Below, piece by piece: positions 43,756 to 55,100 of a stretch of DNA of 64,000 nt. The DNA is taken from positions 124,122,997 to 124,186,996 of the forward strand of contig NC_134097.1 in assembly GCF_000715075.1 (NCBI RefSeq). The letters run 5' to 3'. Under the pieces are notes generated by a model. The model was not told the DNA's origin and ran no database searches. It saw nothing but the letters and a program-made list of their open reading frames with translations. Origin of the DNA: Nicotiana tabacum (lineage: Eukaryota; Streptophyta; Magnoliopsida; Solanales; Solanaceae). Position 1 is the first letter of the stretch; each line of letters begins with the position of its first letter. Position numbers and translations under genes: made by a program.

Positions 43756-44166
43756 TTAAGAGTCTTTTCTTTTGCTTTAAAAATGTAATAAGGCCAACGG
43801 CCATTAGTAACATTTTATTTTCCGTTATTAGTGTCGTTTTGGGATTCACCTTATTTTTTATCAATAAAATGAGGCATTTAGCATTATAAGTTCTCCAAAT
43901 CAACTTGTCTCTAGGCCTACCTCGGGCACAACAAGGCTCCCAAATTAGGACACGATTTATATTCTTGCACGATGTGTTTAAATATTGCAACATTTTCTTC
44001 TCATAATCCGCACTAACTTGCTACCTTTTTTGTTTTTACCTTTTGTTTATTACCCTCCCTAAAGGTTAGTTCGTGCACTCTGGTATCGTCATCTTACTCC
44101 ACAAGATCCAAGGGCCCTCCACCACCTCCTCCTCCGAGTCCTATCAGAAACAAGAACAAGGGAAAG
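43756..44166 (+). other. spacer between small ORF and gag
   Basis: AT-rich and non-coding. The frame of gag is open from about 44100 (coding-like PPPPPPSPIRNKNKG before the ATG at 44167), so translation or splicing may begin upstream. Confidence 0.45.
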
Positions 44167-45735
44167 ATGGAAGATTTGAGCAACATCAGAAAGGAGAACT
44201 CAGTTGAAAGAGTAGAGGTTCCTCAGGGTATTCAGGTTTCCAAAGAAATAGCCTCCCAGCTCGAACAGAAGTTGTTGAAGTTTCAGGAAGAACTGGACCA
44301 AGTTCGGAACTTGGCAAATTTCCCATTTTCCCTCACTACCCCAAATGTCAACTTTGCCAACACTCAAAACCCCATACCTCCACAAAGCACCCCGAAACCA
44401 CAAAACCAACCCGCTCCCCATCACCACTGCAACACATGCCACACTTCAGACAACACCCCACTACTCATTCCTGAACCACTAAACTCCACAAATGATCATC
44501 CCCACAACGCCCCCATCTATGTGGAAACCATGCCACACTATAATCAACTCATTTCAGGCACACCCGAGTCCAATGATAAGGACTCGATTATCAGGAATCT
44601 GGCTGAAGAATTCAAGAAGCTGACTAGCAGAATTCAGGGCGTCGAGGGAAGTAAGGGGATTGAAGGACTAAATTACGAGGACCTTTGCGTACAACCAGAT
44701 GTCGAACTGCCCGAGGGGTACAAACCTCCTAAGTTCGAAATGTTTGACGGTACCGGGGATCCGAGAGTTCATCTGAGGACATACTGCGACAAGTTGGTCG
44801 GAGTAGGGAGGGACGAAAAGATTTGCATGAAACTTTTCATGAGGAGTCTAAAGGGAGATGATTTGTCTTGGTACATCAGCCAAGACCCTAAGAAGTGGTC
44901 AAATTGGGTAAGTATGGTGTCTGATTTCATGGACAGGTTCAGGTTCAACGCGGAAAATGAACCAGATGTGTTCTACATCCAGAACTTAAAGAAGAAACCC
45001 ACTGAGACATTCTGCGAGTATGCTGCTCGTTGGAGATCAGAAGCTGCTAAGGTTAGACCGGCTTTAGAAGAAGAACAAATGAACATGTTTTTCGTCCAAG
45101 CTCAAGACCCACAGTACTATAAAAGGTTAATGCTAATTGAAAGCCAGAAATTTTCCGACATCATCAAGCTAGGGGAAAGGATCAAAGAAGGTATCAAAAG
45201 TGGTATGGTCACTAACTTTGAAGCTTTGCAGGCAACCAACAAGGCTCTACAGTCTGGTGGCACGTCCAAGAAAAGGGACGTGAGCGCCTTGATGGTTGCA
45301 CAGAGAACGAAATCCCCAATCAAATACCAAACCTACCCAATACCTCCACTCATATATCAACCTACCCCAAATTACCAAGCACCCTTGCCCTCCTACCAAG
45401 CTCCACCACCTGGTTACCAATCGCCTCCACCTCTCACATATCAGCCCACTTCACCCAGATATTCCCAACCCGCACATGTCTACCAAACCTACAATACTCA
45501 ACCACCTCCCACCCGCCAAAACTTTCCTAGACCCCAACCAAACATCGACCGCAGACCCCCCAAATAGTATACCGCCATTGCCGAACCTATCAACCAACTG
45601 TATGAAAGGCTCAAAGCTGCTGGTTACATCACCCATATCCCAGCCGTAAACCCCGAAAACCCCTCCCAATGGGTCAACCCAAATAAAACCTGTGCATACC
45701 ATTCCGGCATGAAAGGGCATACTTCTGAAGGATAA
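44167..45735 (+). pseudogene. gag: gag, Tat lineage
   Basis: Residues 1-60 hold a short coiled coil (QLEQKLLKFQEELDQVRNL); 60-125 are Pro/Asn/His-rich; 190-360 are the capsid core (FEMFDGTGDPRVHLRTYC, LKGDDLSWYIS, PTETFCEYAARWRSEAAKV). The C-terminus is Pro/Tyr/Gln-rich. A TAG at 45565 (CAG expected) interrupts; the frame then continues with INQLYERLKAAGYI and CAYHSGMKGHTSEG, where the last Cys of a zinc-knuckle-like motif is lost to a small deletion, followed by TAA at 45733. Gag forms the particle. Confidence 0.85.
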
Positions 45736-47270
45736 GATCCAAGCTTTGATTGACAACAAGATCATCATAGCAAAGGAGCCAGCTCCGAATGTCCGCAACA
45801 ACTCTTTGCCTGACCACAAGGGGGTAGGTGTTCACATGATTGAGATAGAGGACAATTGGGACCCTAAAGGGTCGATCAGATTGATCGCTGAAGGTGACGA
45901 GCCAAGGAAACCAACGGTCACACTTAATCCGATTGTGGTCCAGAAGCAACCTTCTGAAAATGCTGAAGTAAACATGTCCATACCACTTGAGTCCGAAGCA
46001 CCTTCTTCTGCAAAGATGCCAGGACCTATTGAGGTCGAGTTTGGGTCTCCAAAAACACCTGTACCATTCGAAGTTCCTGTGTTACCATCTAAGGCAAATG
46101 TGCCCATTTCGGTGGCCATGACAACCGTAACACCGTTCCATACAAAAGCCATACTATGGGATTACACCGCTGAGGCTAGAAGGAAAGGGAAAACCAAATC
46201 TGGAGAAGCAATTGCAACACAGGGTATGACAAGAACCGGCAGGGTTTATACCCCAGAACATCTAGCTGAGTCCAGTAAGCAGGCCTCTGGACGACCAACC
46301 GTCACTGAGACTAGGCCTGATGATCTCTGGAGGAAGATACAAGCCAAAGAGTATTCGGTCATTGGTCAGTTGAACAAAGCGCCGACCCAAATCTCTATCT
46401 TGGCTCTGCTACAAAGTTCTGACGCACATAAGAATGCCTTATTGAAGGTGCTGAGCGAGGCATATATACCCAGCAACATAACTGGAGGAGAAATGGCAAA
46501 CATGGTGGGGCAAGTATTGGAGAGCCACAAAATCACTTTCCACGAAGATGAGCTACCACCTGAAAAGCTAAGCCACAACAAGGCTTTGCACATCACTGTG
46601 CAGTGCGAAGATCATTTCATCACCAGAATCCTGATTGATGGAGGGTCCAACCTCAATATTTTCCATTGGTGACTCTCAGAACATTGGGAAAGAGCCTGCA
46701 TGAGATCAAGGATGGAGCCATCAATGTCAAAACTTTCGATGGATCCCAAAGGTCCACTATTGGGGAAATCAGTTTGTGTCTGCAAATGGGACCGACTTGG
46801 TTCGACGTTGATTTTCAAGTGATAGATGTCCCAACATCTTACAACTTGCTATTGGGATGGCCCTGGATCCATGCCGCTGGCGCTGTAGCATCAACCCTAC
46901 ATCAAGCAGTGAAATTCGAGTGGAATCACCAAGAGGTAATTATTCACGGCGATGGTAGCAATCCCATATACAGTCGCCAGACCATCCCAGCAATCGGAGG
47001 AAGAAGGAAGATAGGCGGAGAAACCTACCATCACATTGAGCGAGTCAACGCCATGGACAAGGACAAATGGTGGGATAACAAAATTGAAAGTATACTGAAT
47101 TGGTGTGGATACGAACCTGGCAAGGGACTTGGCAAGAATCTCCAAGGAATCGCCAAGCCTATCAAGTTGAAGAAACACGGTACCACTTTCAGTTTGGGAT
47201 ATGATACACTTGGGAGGAATTTAACCACTGGTCGCCACCATGGCGCAATCCCTACTACCCACTGGAGCAT
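45736..47270 (+). pseudogene. pol: protease region with DGGS motif and G-patch, Tat lineage
   Basis: Residues 1-120 of the stretch from 45746 form a linker; the last residues carry ILIDGGSNLNIF, the aspartic active site (Asp at 46637-46639). A frameshift near 46668 moves the rest to another frame: VIDVPTSYNLLLGWPWIHAAG (residues 52-73 of the next stretch) is the second conserved block, and WCGYEPGKGLGKNLQGIAKP (about 47092-47160) is a G-patch-like motif typical of Tat proteases. A second frameshift near 47235 leads into the 47283-47500 stretch. Inactive. Confidence 0.83.
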
Positions 47271-47500
47271 CCGATACCTCGCTTGGAGCAGACTTTCCAG
47301 CCAGCCAATGTCATATATGGGCCAGGAGAAGAGGAAGCACTGGCGGTGATGAGGAATTTGTTTTTGGAAGATGATAATATGGACTGTTGTGTCATTTTCG
47401 AGGAGGAGGGGAAGGAAGACCCTTCTATACAAGCTGTGAGCCGAGGAGCATGCCTCAACAATTGGTCCATCAGAACCACCAGGGCCCGGAAAGCTTCGGG
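47271..47500 (+). pseudogene. pol: pol linker exon before the candidate intron
   Basis: In frame 47283-47500: PANVIYGPGEEEALAV, EDDNMDCCVIFEEEGKEDP, SRGACLNNW. An acidic linker without catalytic motifs. It ends at 47500 at a GT; a TAG follows in frame at 47502. Confidence 0.6.
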
Positions 47501-47683
47501 GTAGCAAGGTTGAACAAAGCACAATGCATTATCTTTATTTTTCGCTAATTGACTTTCTTGCCGCATTTTTAATATTGAAATAAGAGCTCCAATGTTCAAA
47601 ACAATTATGAAATTTACTAAAGCATTTCAGTTTCTTATAAATCTTGCTCTTATTACTTTTTATCGTTTACTTTATTTACACAG
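47501..47683 (+). other. candidate intron between protease and RT
   Basis: GT at 47501-47502 and TTTATTTACACAG ending at 47683. The segment is AT-rich and has stops in frame. Removing its 183 bases (61 codons) joins the upstream and downstream stretches in frame through a Gly codon. The donor GTAGCA is weak, the acceptor good. Ogre elements are known to splice an intron at this position. Confidence 0.55.
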
Positions 47684-49208
47684 CATTACTATTACTTACC
47701 TTGATGAACCGACGATTGTGACATGCAACGAGACAACGCAACAAACGAATATAGACTCAGAAGAAGATGATATACTAGAAGAGGTTGTTAAAGAGGTTGA
47801 GGATTTTGAGAACAGACCTAAGTCTAACCTGGACGAAACTGAGATTGTCAACCTGGGAGATGCAGAAAATGTCAAAGCAACACGAATCAGTGTTCATCTG
47901 TCACCATCAGAAAAGAAAGAGTACACGGAATTTCTTAGGGAATATGAGGACATATTCACCTGGTCTTATGATGACATGACTGGTCTCAGTACATCTATTG
48001 TAGCTCACAAACTGTCAACCGATCCGACATGTCCACCAATAAAATAGAAGCTCCGGAAGTTCAAACCTGACATGAGTTTGAAAATCAACGAAGAAGTCAC
48101 CAAGCAAGTCAAAGCCAAGGTTCTCAGGGTAGTAGAGTATCCAACATGGTTGGCCAATATTGTGCCAGTGCTGAAGAAGGACGGGAAGGTTAGAGTCTGT
48201 GTCGACTACCGGAATCTCAACCAGGCCAGTCCGAAAGACGACTTCCCCTTGCCGAACATACACATTCTAATTGACAACTACGCCAAGCATGAACTGTAGT
48301 CGTTCGTTGATTGTTTTGCTGGGTATCATCAGATATGGATGGATGAGGAAGACGCGGAGAAAACGTCTTTCATTACGTCGTGGGGGATGTATTGTTACAA
48401 GATGATGCCGTTCGGGTTAAAGAACGCTGGGGCCACCTACATGAGGGTCATGACTAATATTTTCCATGATATGATACACAAGGAGATTGAGGTGTATGTA
48501 GATGATGTCATCATAAAGTCCAAGAAAGCCACTGACCACATGGAAGATTTGAGGAAGTTCTTCAACAGACTGAGAAGATACAACCTGAAACTGAATCCTG
48601 CAAAATGTGCATTCGGGGTTCCTGCCGGAAAACTACTTGGGTTCATTGCGAGTCGTCGAGGAACAGAACTGGATCCATCAAAGGTCAAAGCCATCCAAGA
48701 ATTTCCACCACCGAAGAACAAGAAAGAGGTTATGAGTTTCTCGGGAAGACTTAACTATATCAGCCGATTCATAGCTCAATCCACTGTCATTTGTGAGCCG
48801 ATCTTTAAGATGTTGAAGAAGGACGCCACTACCAAATGGACTGATGATTGTCAGAAAGCCTTCGACAGAATCAAGGAATACATGTCAACGCCACCAGTTT
48901 TGGTCCCGCCCGAGCCAGGTAGACCCCTATTACTCTACCTCGCAGTATTGGATGGAGATTTCGGTTGTGTTCTGGGGCAGCATGATGAAATGGGAAGAAA
49001 GGAGCATGCCATCTATTATCTCAACAAGAAGTTCACCCCGTACGAGGCTCGATATTCTCTATTAGAACGCACCTGTTGTGCTCTGACTTGGGTAGCTCAG
49101 AAGTTGAGACACTATTTCTGTGCCTATACCATTTACCACATATCAAGGATGGATCCTTTGAAGTACATCTTTCAGAAGTCCATGCCCACTAGCAAGCTAG
49201 CCAAGTGA
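47684..49208 (+). pseudogene. pol: reverse transcriptase and first RNase H, Tat lineage
   Basis: One frame throughout, with TAG stops at 48045 (PIK-stop-KLRK) and 48297 (HEL-stop-SFVD), ending in TGA at 49206. RT blocks: PTWLANIVPVLKKDGKVRVC, DYRNLNQASPKDDFPLPN, CYKMMPFGLKNAGATY and the catalytic YVDD at residues 53-56 of the 48339 stretch. RNase H follows: PLLLYLAVLDGDFGC, YYLNKKFTPYEARYSLLE, RHYFCAYTIYH. Related elements have Gln or Trp at the stop positions. Inactive unless read through. Confidence 0.87.
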
Positions 49209-49934
49209 CAAATCCTGCTGAGTGAATTTGACATTGTTTACGTGACTCAGAAGGCAATCAAAGGACAAGCACTAGCAAATCATCTTGCTGAAAATCCCGT
49301 GGATGGAGAATACGAGCCTCTAAAGACGTATTTTCCTGATAAAGAGGTATCTTTCATAGGGGAAGATATTGCAGAACCCTATGATGGTTGGAGAATGTTT
49401 TTTGACGGAGCAGCAAACTTCAAAGGAATTGGCATAAGAGCGGTCCTAGTTTCAGAAACCGACCAACATTATCCGGTGTCTGCCAAGCTTAGGTTCCCGT
49501 GCACCACCAACATGGCCGAGTACGAAGCCTGCATCTTAGGGCTCAAGATGGCCATTGACATGAACATTCAGGAATTGCTAGTGATCGGAGATTCAGACCT
49601 GCTTATACATCAGGTTCGAAAAGAATGGGCAACCAAGAACTCCAAGATACTCCCTTATCTGCATCATGTACAGGATATGAGGAAAAGGTTTACAAAGACA
49701 GAGTTCCAACATGTTCCCAGAGTTCAGAATGAATTTGCCGATGCATTGGCTACCCTATTGTCCATGATACAACACCTAGACAAGAACTTCATTGATCCTA
49801 TTCCGGTAAAGATCTATGATCAGCCAGCTTACTACACTCATGTAGAAGAAGAAGCAGACGTAAAACCTTGGTTTCATGATACCAAAGAATATTTGACGAA
49901 AGGAGAATATCCAGAACTCGCAAATCCTTCTTAG
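49209..49934 (+). pseudogene. pol: second RNase H domain (Tat lineage hallmark)
   Basis: FFDGAANFKGIGIRAVL, then MAEYEACILGL, then VIGDSDLLIHQV, then NEFADALATL give the four acidic residues Asp55, Glu93, Asp117 and Asp167 (numbered from 49242), all retained. This RNase H of the archaeal/plant cellular type was acquired by the Tat group in addition to the RT-linked one. TAG at 49932 interrupts before the integrase. Confidence 0.85.
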
Positions 49935-51104
49935 AAACGCACACTTCGGAGATTATCTAACAACTTCTTTCATAGCGGAGGAATCCTGTATAGGAGGACT
50001 CCTGATTTGGGATTACTAAGGTGTGTCGACGCAAAGGAAGCATCCAGGCTATTGGAGAAAATTCATGTAGGGACCTGCGGTTCGCATATGAATGACTTTG
50101 TCTTAGACAAGAAAATACTTTGAGCTGGTTATTTTGAAACGGACTGCATCCAGTATGTCCGAAAATGTCATCACTGTCAGATACATGCAGACACGATAAA
50201 GGTGCCTCCAAACGAGCTTAAGGCAACAAGCTCACCATGGCCGTTCGCCGCTTGGGGAATGGATATAATCGGACCTATCGAGCCAGCAACATCAAACGGG
50301 CACAGGTTCATTCTAGTGGCAATTGATTATTTCACCAAATAGGTTGAAGCAGCATCGTACGAAGTAGTGACTAAGAAAGTGGTAGCAGATTTTGTCCCCG
50401 ACCGCATTGTTTGTCGGTTCGGAATTTCGGAGTCAATCATCACTGATAATGGTTCCAATCTCAACAGCGACCTGATGAAAGCCATGTGTGAAACCTTCAA
50501 GATCAAACATAAGAATTCTACAGCCTACAGACCTAAGATGAACGTAGCTGTAGAAGCCGCCAATAAGAATATCAAGAATATACTGAGGAAGATGATAGAA
50601 AAGCATAAGCAGTGGCATGAGAAGTTATCATTTGCCTTGTTGGGATACCACACCACAGTCCACACATCAACCGGGGCAACTCCTTATATGTTGGTTTATG
50701 GTACAAAAGCAGTCATTCCCGCCGAGGTAGAAATCCCCTCCTTAAGAATCATACAGGAAGCCGAACTTGACGATGCAAAATGGGTAGAGAGTTGCTACGA
50801 GCAGCTAGCTCTTATAGACGGAAAGAGAATGAATGCAGTTTGCCATGGTCAGCTCTATCAGAACAGAATGTCCAGAGCCTTCAACAAAAGAGTCAAGCTG
50901 AGACAGTTTACACCGTGGCAGCTAGTGTTAAAGAAGATTTTCCCACATCAAGAGGAAGCCAAAGGAAAGTTCTCTCCCAACTGGCAGGGTCCATACATGG
51001 TTCACCGGGTCCTCACCGGAAGAGCCCTCATACTTGCAGAAATGGACGGTGAAGTTTGGCCGAAGCCGATCAATTCAGATGCAGTGAAGCGATACTATGT
51101 GTAA
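49935..51104 (+). pseudogene. pol: integrase, Tat lineage
   Basis: Zinc head IHVGTCGSHMN and CIQYVRKCHHCQIH keeps the His and Cys ligands, with a TGA at 50121 (CGA-type) between them. Core: AWGMDIIGP (first Asp), a TAG at 50340 where related copies have Trp (FTK-stop-VEAA), then SIITDNGSN (second Asp) and NVAVEAANKN (Glu), with 35 residues between the last two. The C-terminus has the NWQGPYMVHRVL block and ends in TAA at 51102. Only stops, no frameshift. Confidence 0.86.
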
Positions 51105-52151
51105 TTTTTATGCTTTCCTCATATGATGTAATTTGAACTACGTCTGACCTGATTCCCGTTTAAGAGGGGATACGTAGGCAGCCCTATGAGTTTGGTCATA
51201 ATTTAATAAAATTTTCATTTCCCCCCGCTATTGGAAACTGGGGCAAATTTTGAGGAGGACCTTCAAAATTCCGAAGTGATTTCAGCCATTCGACGCAAGC
51301 AGCCGTCGGAAGCAGCAGCCCCGTAAACTGGGGCAAAATTTTGAGGAGGACCCTCAAAATTCCGAAGCGAGAGAAGTTGCAGTATTTTGGACCACGTCGT
51401 AGTTGTCAGTTCATCTAAAGAAAACTATTCTTAATTATGTTTTATTGTCACATTTCTTTACTAAATCATGCATGTCTATTACCAAAGTTGCTTCATTTAG
51501 CAATTCTACCCCAATGATACGCCCAATATCATCAGAACGGAGCCGAGCAGGTCAAACAGAGCCAGCGGGAATACGAACTAACCTCCCCCTTTTACAAAAC
51601 TCACGATTTTTCTTTGAATGCAGGCGCTTGAGTTGCAAAATCATCAAATATACTATACACTCACGAGACTCACATTGCTCAGGAATATAACTCCCAGAAC
51701 CGTTGCACTTACTCATAACTGCTATCCGCACGCAGTGCTCCCAGTAGACACAGTATCCCCAGCATTCGCAATGCCTCGATCCACTATCAGCTAAGAAAAT
51801 TCTATCATCATTTTGCCCTTGCATCACGTTTAAATTTATGCACAATATATGCTTATTTGCAGGTAAACTGGCTAGCAATGGCCGTCTCAGCAGGGGCGAT
51901 CTTGCTCCAGTTCCCGCAGCTTATCAGACTCCGACCATCCTTCTCAACCCGAACATCGCGTCTGCTTTTCGAAATCTCCATCGGTATATTCCGCCAATGG
52001 ATCCTGAACTACATATGGCCCAATTTCTGTAAGACCAGGGATATGTAGGTAGCTCAGGAACCAGAGCTCAGTCAAAAATTTTCAAATAGTTTCATTCGGT
52101 CAAAATTGGTCATCATATCTTTACCCGGCAACTCTTTCATCCTTCTCGGGT
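51105..52151 (+). other. Tat 3' untranslated region with conserved modules
   Basis: Contains one forward copy of the ACGTCTGACCTGATTCCCG...GGATACGTAGGCAG module (51139-51200), two copies of AACTGGGGCAAA(A)TTTTGAGG near 51236 and 51327 with CCGAAG(T/C)GA ends, and the GGGATATGTAGGTAGCTCAG block at 52027-52050. No ORF is supported. Confidence 0.65.
51139..51200 (+). repeat. conserved module, Tat copy
   Basis: CTACGTCTGACCTGATTCCC, then GGGGATACGTAGGCAGCCC. Opposite strand to the four copies in the 9896-23589 element, as expected from orientation. Confidence 0.75.
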
Positions 52152-52164
52152 AAAGAGGGGCAGC
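52152..52164 (+). other. Tat polypurine tract
   Basis: AAAGAGGGGCAGC directly before the 3' LTR start TGTTGGTACCC; identical to the tract of the non-coding element. Confidence 0.87.
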
Positions 52165-55100
52165 TGTTGGTACCCAATTTTTCCTTTTATATTTTTATAT
52201 ACAAAATACTTTCAAAATAGCATATATATATGCATATATAAGCATACCCAATTATTTTAGTATTTTTCCAATCTTTTAAATTTTTTTTAAATCAATTTAC
52301 TATCCATTTTAGCAGTACAAAATCCATAATTATTCCCAAAATCATCAATTTTGGTGAATAATTTACTTTATTCCCATATTTATACCAAAATATAATTAAG
52401 ATAATTTTTGTATATTTTTACAAATTTATTTGGTATTTAAAAGACTAAATTGCATATAATTGCAATTATAGCCTATTTTAAGATTAATAGCATTTCTATA
52501 ATTGTAAAATTGGTTTCAATATTTTTAAATAATATTTATGCATTATTAGTTGGGTCAGTACTTTTAATTTGTTTTTAAAGTCTTTTTCACTATTTTTATA
52601 AAATAAAAGAGGAAAATTGGCCATTTAACATTTAGCCTATTTCTATTTCAATTACAGCCTCATTTCCTTTCAATTTTAACCTCAATTTGACCCAATTCCG
52701 CCCAAATTAAAACCAACCCAATTTCAATTTGTATCCAACCCACGACCCAATTACAAACGATCCAACCCGTTCCCCACCTACCACTTAAATCTGGACCGTT
52801 GATCACTCAAGATCAAAGACCAAGACGCCCTTCCATAATTAAACCTAAACGACTACCCTAATCTCCCTCATTCTCACCTGACCCGCCGCCTTGAAACCCT
52901 TCATCTCTCAAAACACTCTCAAGCTCCCTGAAACCCTAGCCATCTCCCACCTTATTCTACCATGTTTCCACCGGAATCCGTGGCTTCTCAAGCCATGGAT
53001 GGCCTGTATCCACCCCCCTGCATCATTAAACCTTGGATGTTCGATGTTTTAAGGCCCGAATCCGATGGCTCTCTTCAGATCCTTCTCAGATCGGTAGATC
53101 TATGGCTTCTCTGGCCATTATTCCGGCGTGTTCAAGCAATATGAGTTTTTTCGACTCAGGATCGGATTTTCTTCGAAGCCTTCCTCATTTCTAGGGTTTC
53201 TCTAAAACCCTAAGTTATTCGAGGTTTTCTCTGGTTGTTTTCTTAGATCTATGCTATATCTGTGTTCTACTGGAATTTTAAAATGTTTTCCCCAATCTTC
53301 TCCTTCAAAATTCATTTCTCTTCGATTTAGGGTTTCTGAAAAAGTTTTAAAATATTTTCTGACTCCTCTACTTCTTTTCTTTTTTTGAATATGTCTATGC
53401 TATATTTTTATGTTCTCTTTTCTACCTCGCATGTCCTTCTTCTGTGTTCTTAGGTTTGCCTTATTATGCATATTTTTCTACTGTGCTCCGTTCTTTCTTT
53501 TACTGGTTTCTATAGCATGCTTTCACACGTTTATCTTATGTGTTCGTTTAACCCTGTGTTCCTTTACTTTAATTTCTACTAAGCTCTTAGTTCTTATTTG
53601 CCTTCTTCTGGACTTTGTTTGAGTTCTTTCTAAACATGTTTCATCTACTGTTTCCTTAAGTTTATGCTACCTCTTTGTCTTCTGAACTTGTTTAAGTTCC
53701 AAGCTTTTCTTAAAACATGTTCTTTATGCTTCAAATCAGCTTTTTCACTATGTTTGTTTCGAACTTGCTATTTTACCTGTTTGTTTTCTCATGAGCCTTT
53801 GAAAGAGACCTCTAAGCCTGTTTCCGTTATTTGTCTTCTCGTCTCTGCATCTGATTCGAGTTGAAAATCCTAGGATTTGGGGTTTTGGCGAGTTTGATCT
53901 TATGTTTGGACTAGGTTTCTATTATGGAACCCTGGATTCTCGAACTAAGTCTGAGTCTATGTACTGAATTTGAGCCTCTATGTTTGTGACTCTGAACTTT
54001 TCTATGCTAGATTCTTTCTAATTAGCATGACAATTCTTTCTTGTTTGACATGTCTGTATGCTTTATATATATGAGGAATTCTTCCTTCAAAAGAGGTTTT
54101 GCCAATTTGTGATTGATATAGAATTCCTTTTAATAAGGTTCGATTGATTGTTACTGATTTTCTTTAATTAAACCTTTCTTCACCTTTTCTGGTTGGATTC
54201 ATTCATACCAAAACTCATTTTCTGATTTTTACTGGCTGATGATTGATTGCCTTTCCTTATTTGCACAAACCGTGTTGCTATCAAACTCTTTCCTTAAATA
54301 GTTTCTATGTATTTGCCCTTCTTGTACTACTTTGGAAAAGATTTTAATCCAATTCTTTCCTAAATTATCCTCTACCCGTTTGAAATCAGAATCCCTTAAC
54401 TGAAGGGAGATTCTGTGTGATTGATTGCAAACTATTCCCTTACCTTTTCTTACTTGTTTTCTGCACTATAAAAGGGGCACGACCCTTCTGCACTTAGACA
54501 CCTTGAACCTTCAATTCAACACTTTGAATTCAATACTTTATACACACACACCTCTCAATTATGATACTCTTTCAATACTCTACTCTCTTCTGAGATCTTT
54601 TGTATTGTTTGCTTGCAATTTGGTTTACAAGACTTCAGCTTTCTCTTATTTGTTTCCCTGAAACTGGTATGCCTTAATTTCGATTTCATCACCATCCCTA
54701 TATGTTTATTTTACAGTTGCTATACTCCTGTCTACTTTAGTGTTCATGTTCTGTATTGAATATGCTACTCTCTCTTTGCATCTGCTGTTTGTTATGAACT
54801 CCCTATACCCCCACTCCCTTCTATGTGTTTGAGTTAAGGTTCATGGCCTGACAACATCCAAAGTCTGAACCTGATCCTCAATGGATCCCAGCTCTCAAAA
54901 TGTGGCTAATAGACTAGTCAGGGGTGTGCCAGCACTCCTGATTGCTGGGCATTGTCACCAGCCTACCATGGCTCTCCCTGATTCCCCCTTGTGCACTTAC
55001 ACTTACTCTTAGATTCTAAGTTCTTCCCCCCTCTTATGAGCCTTGCTTTGGGACCTTAAGTTCCCTCTGAACTTGGACATCTGAGGGCTGGTATTTCTAC

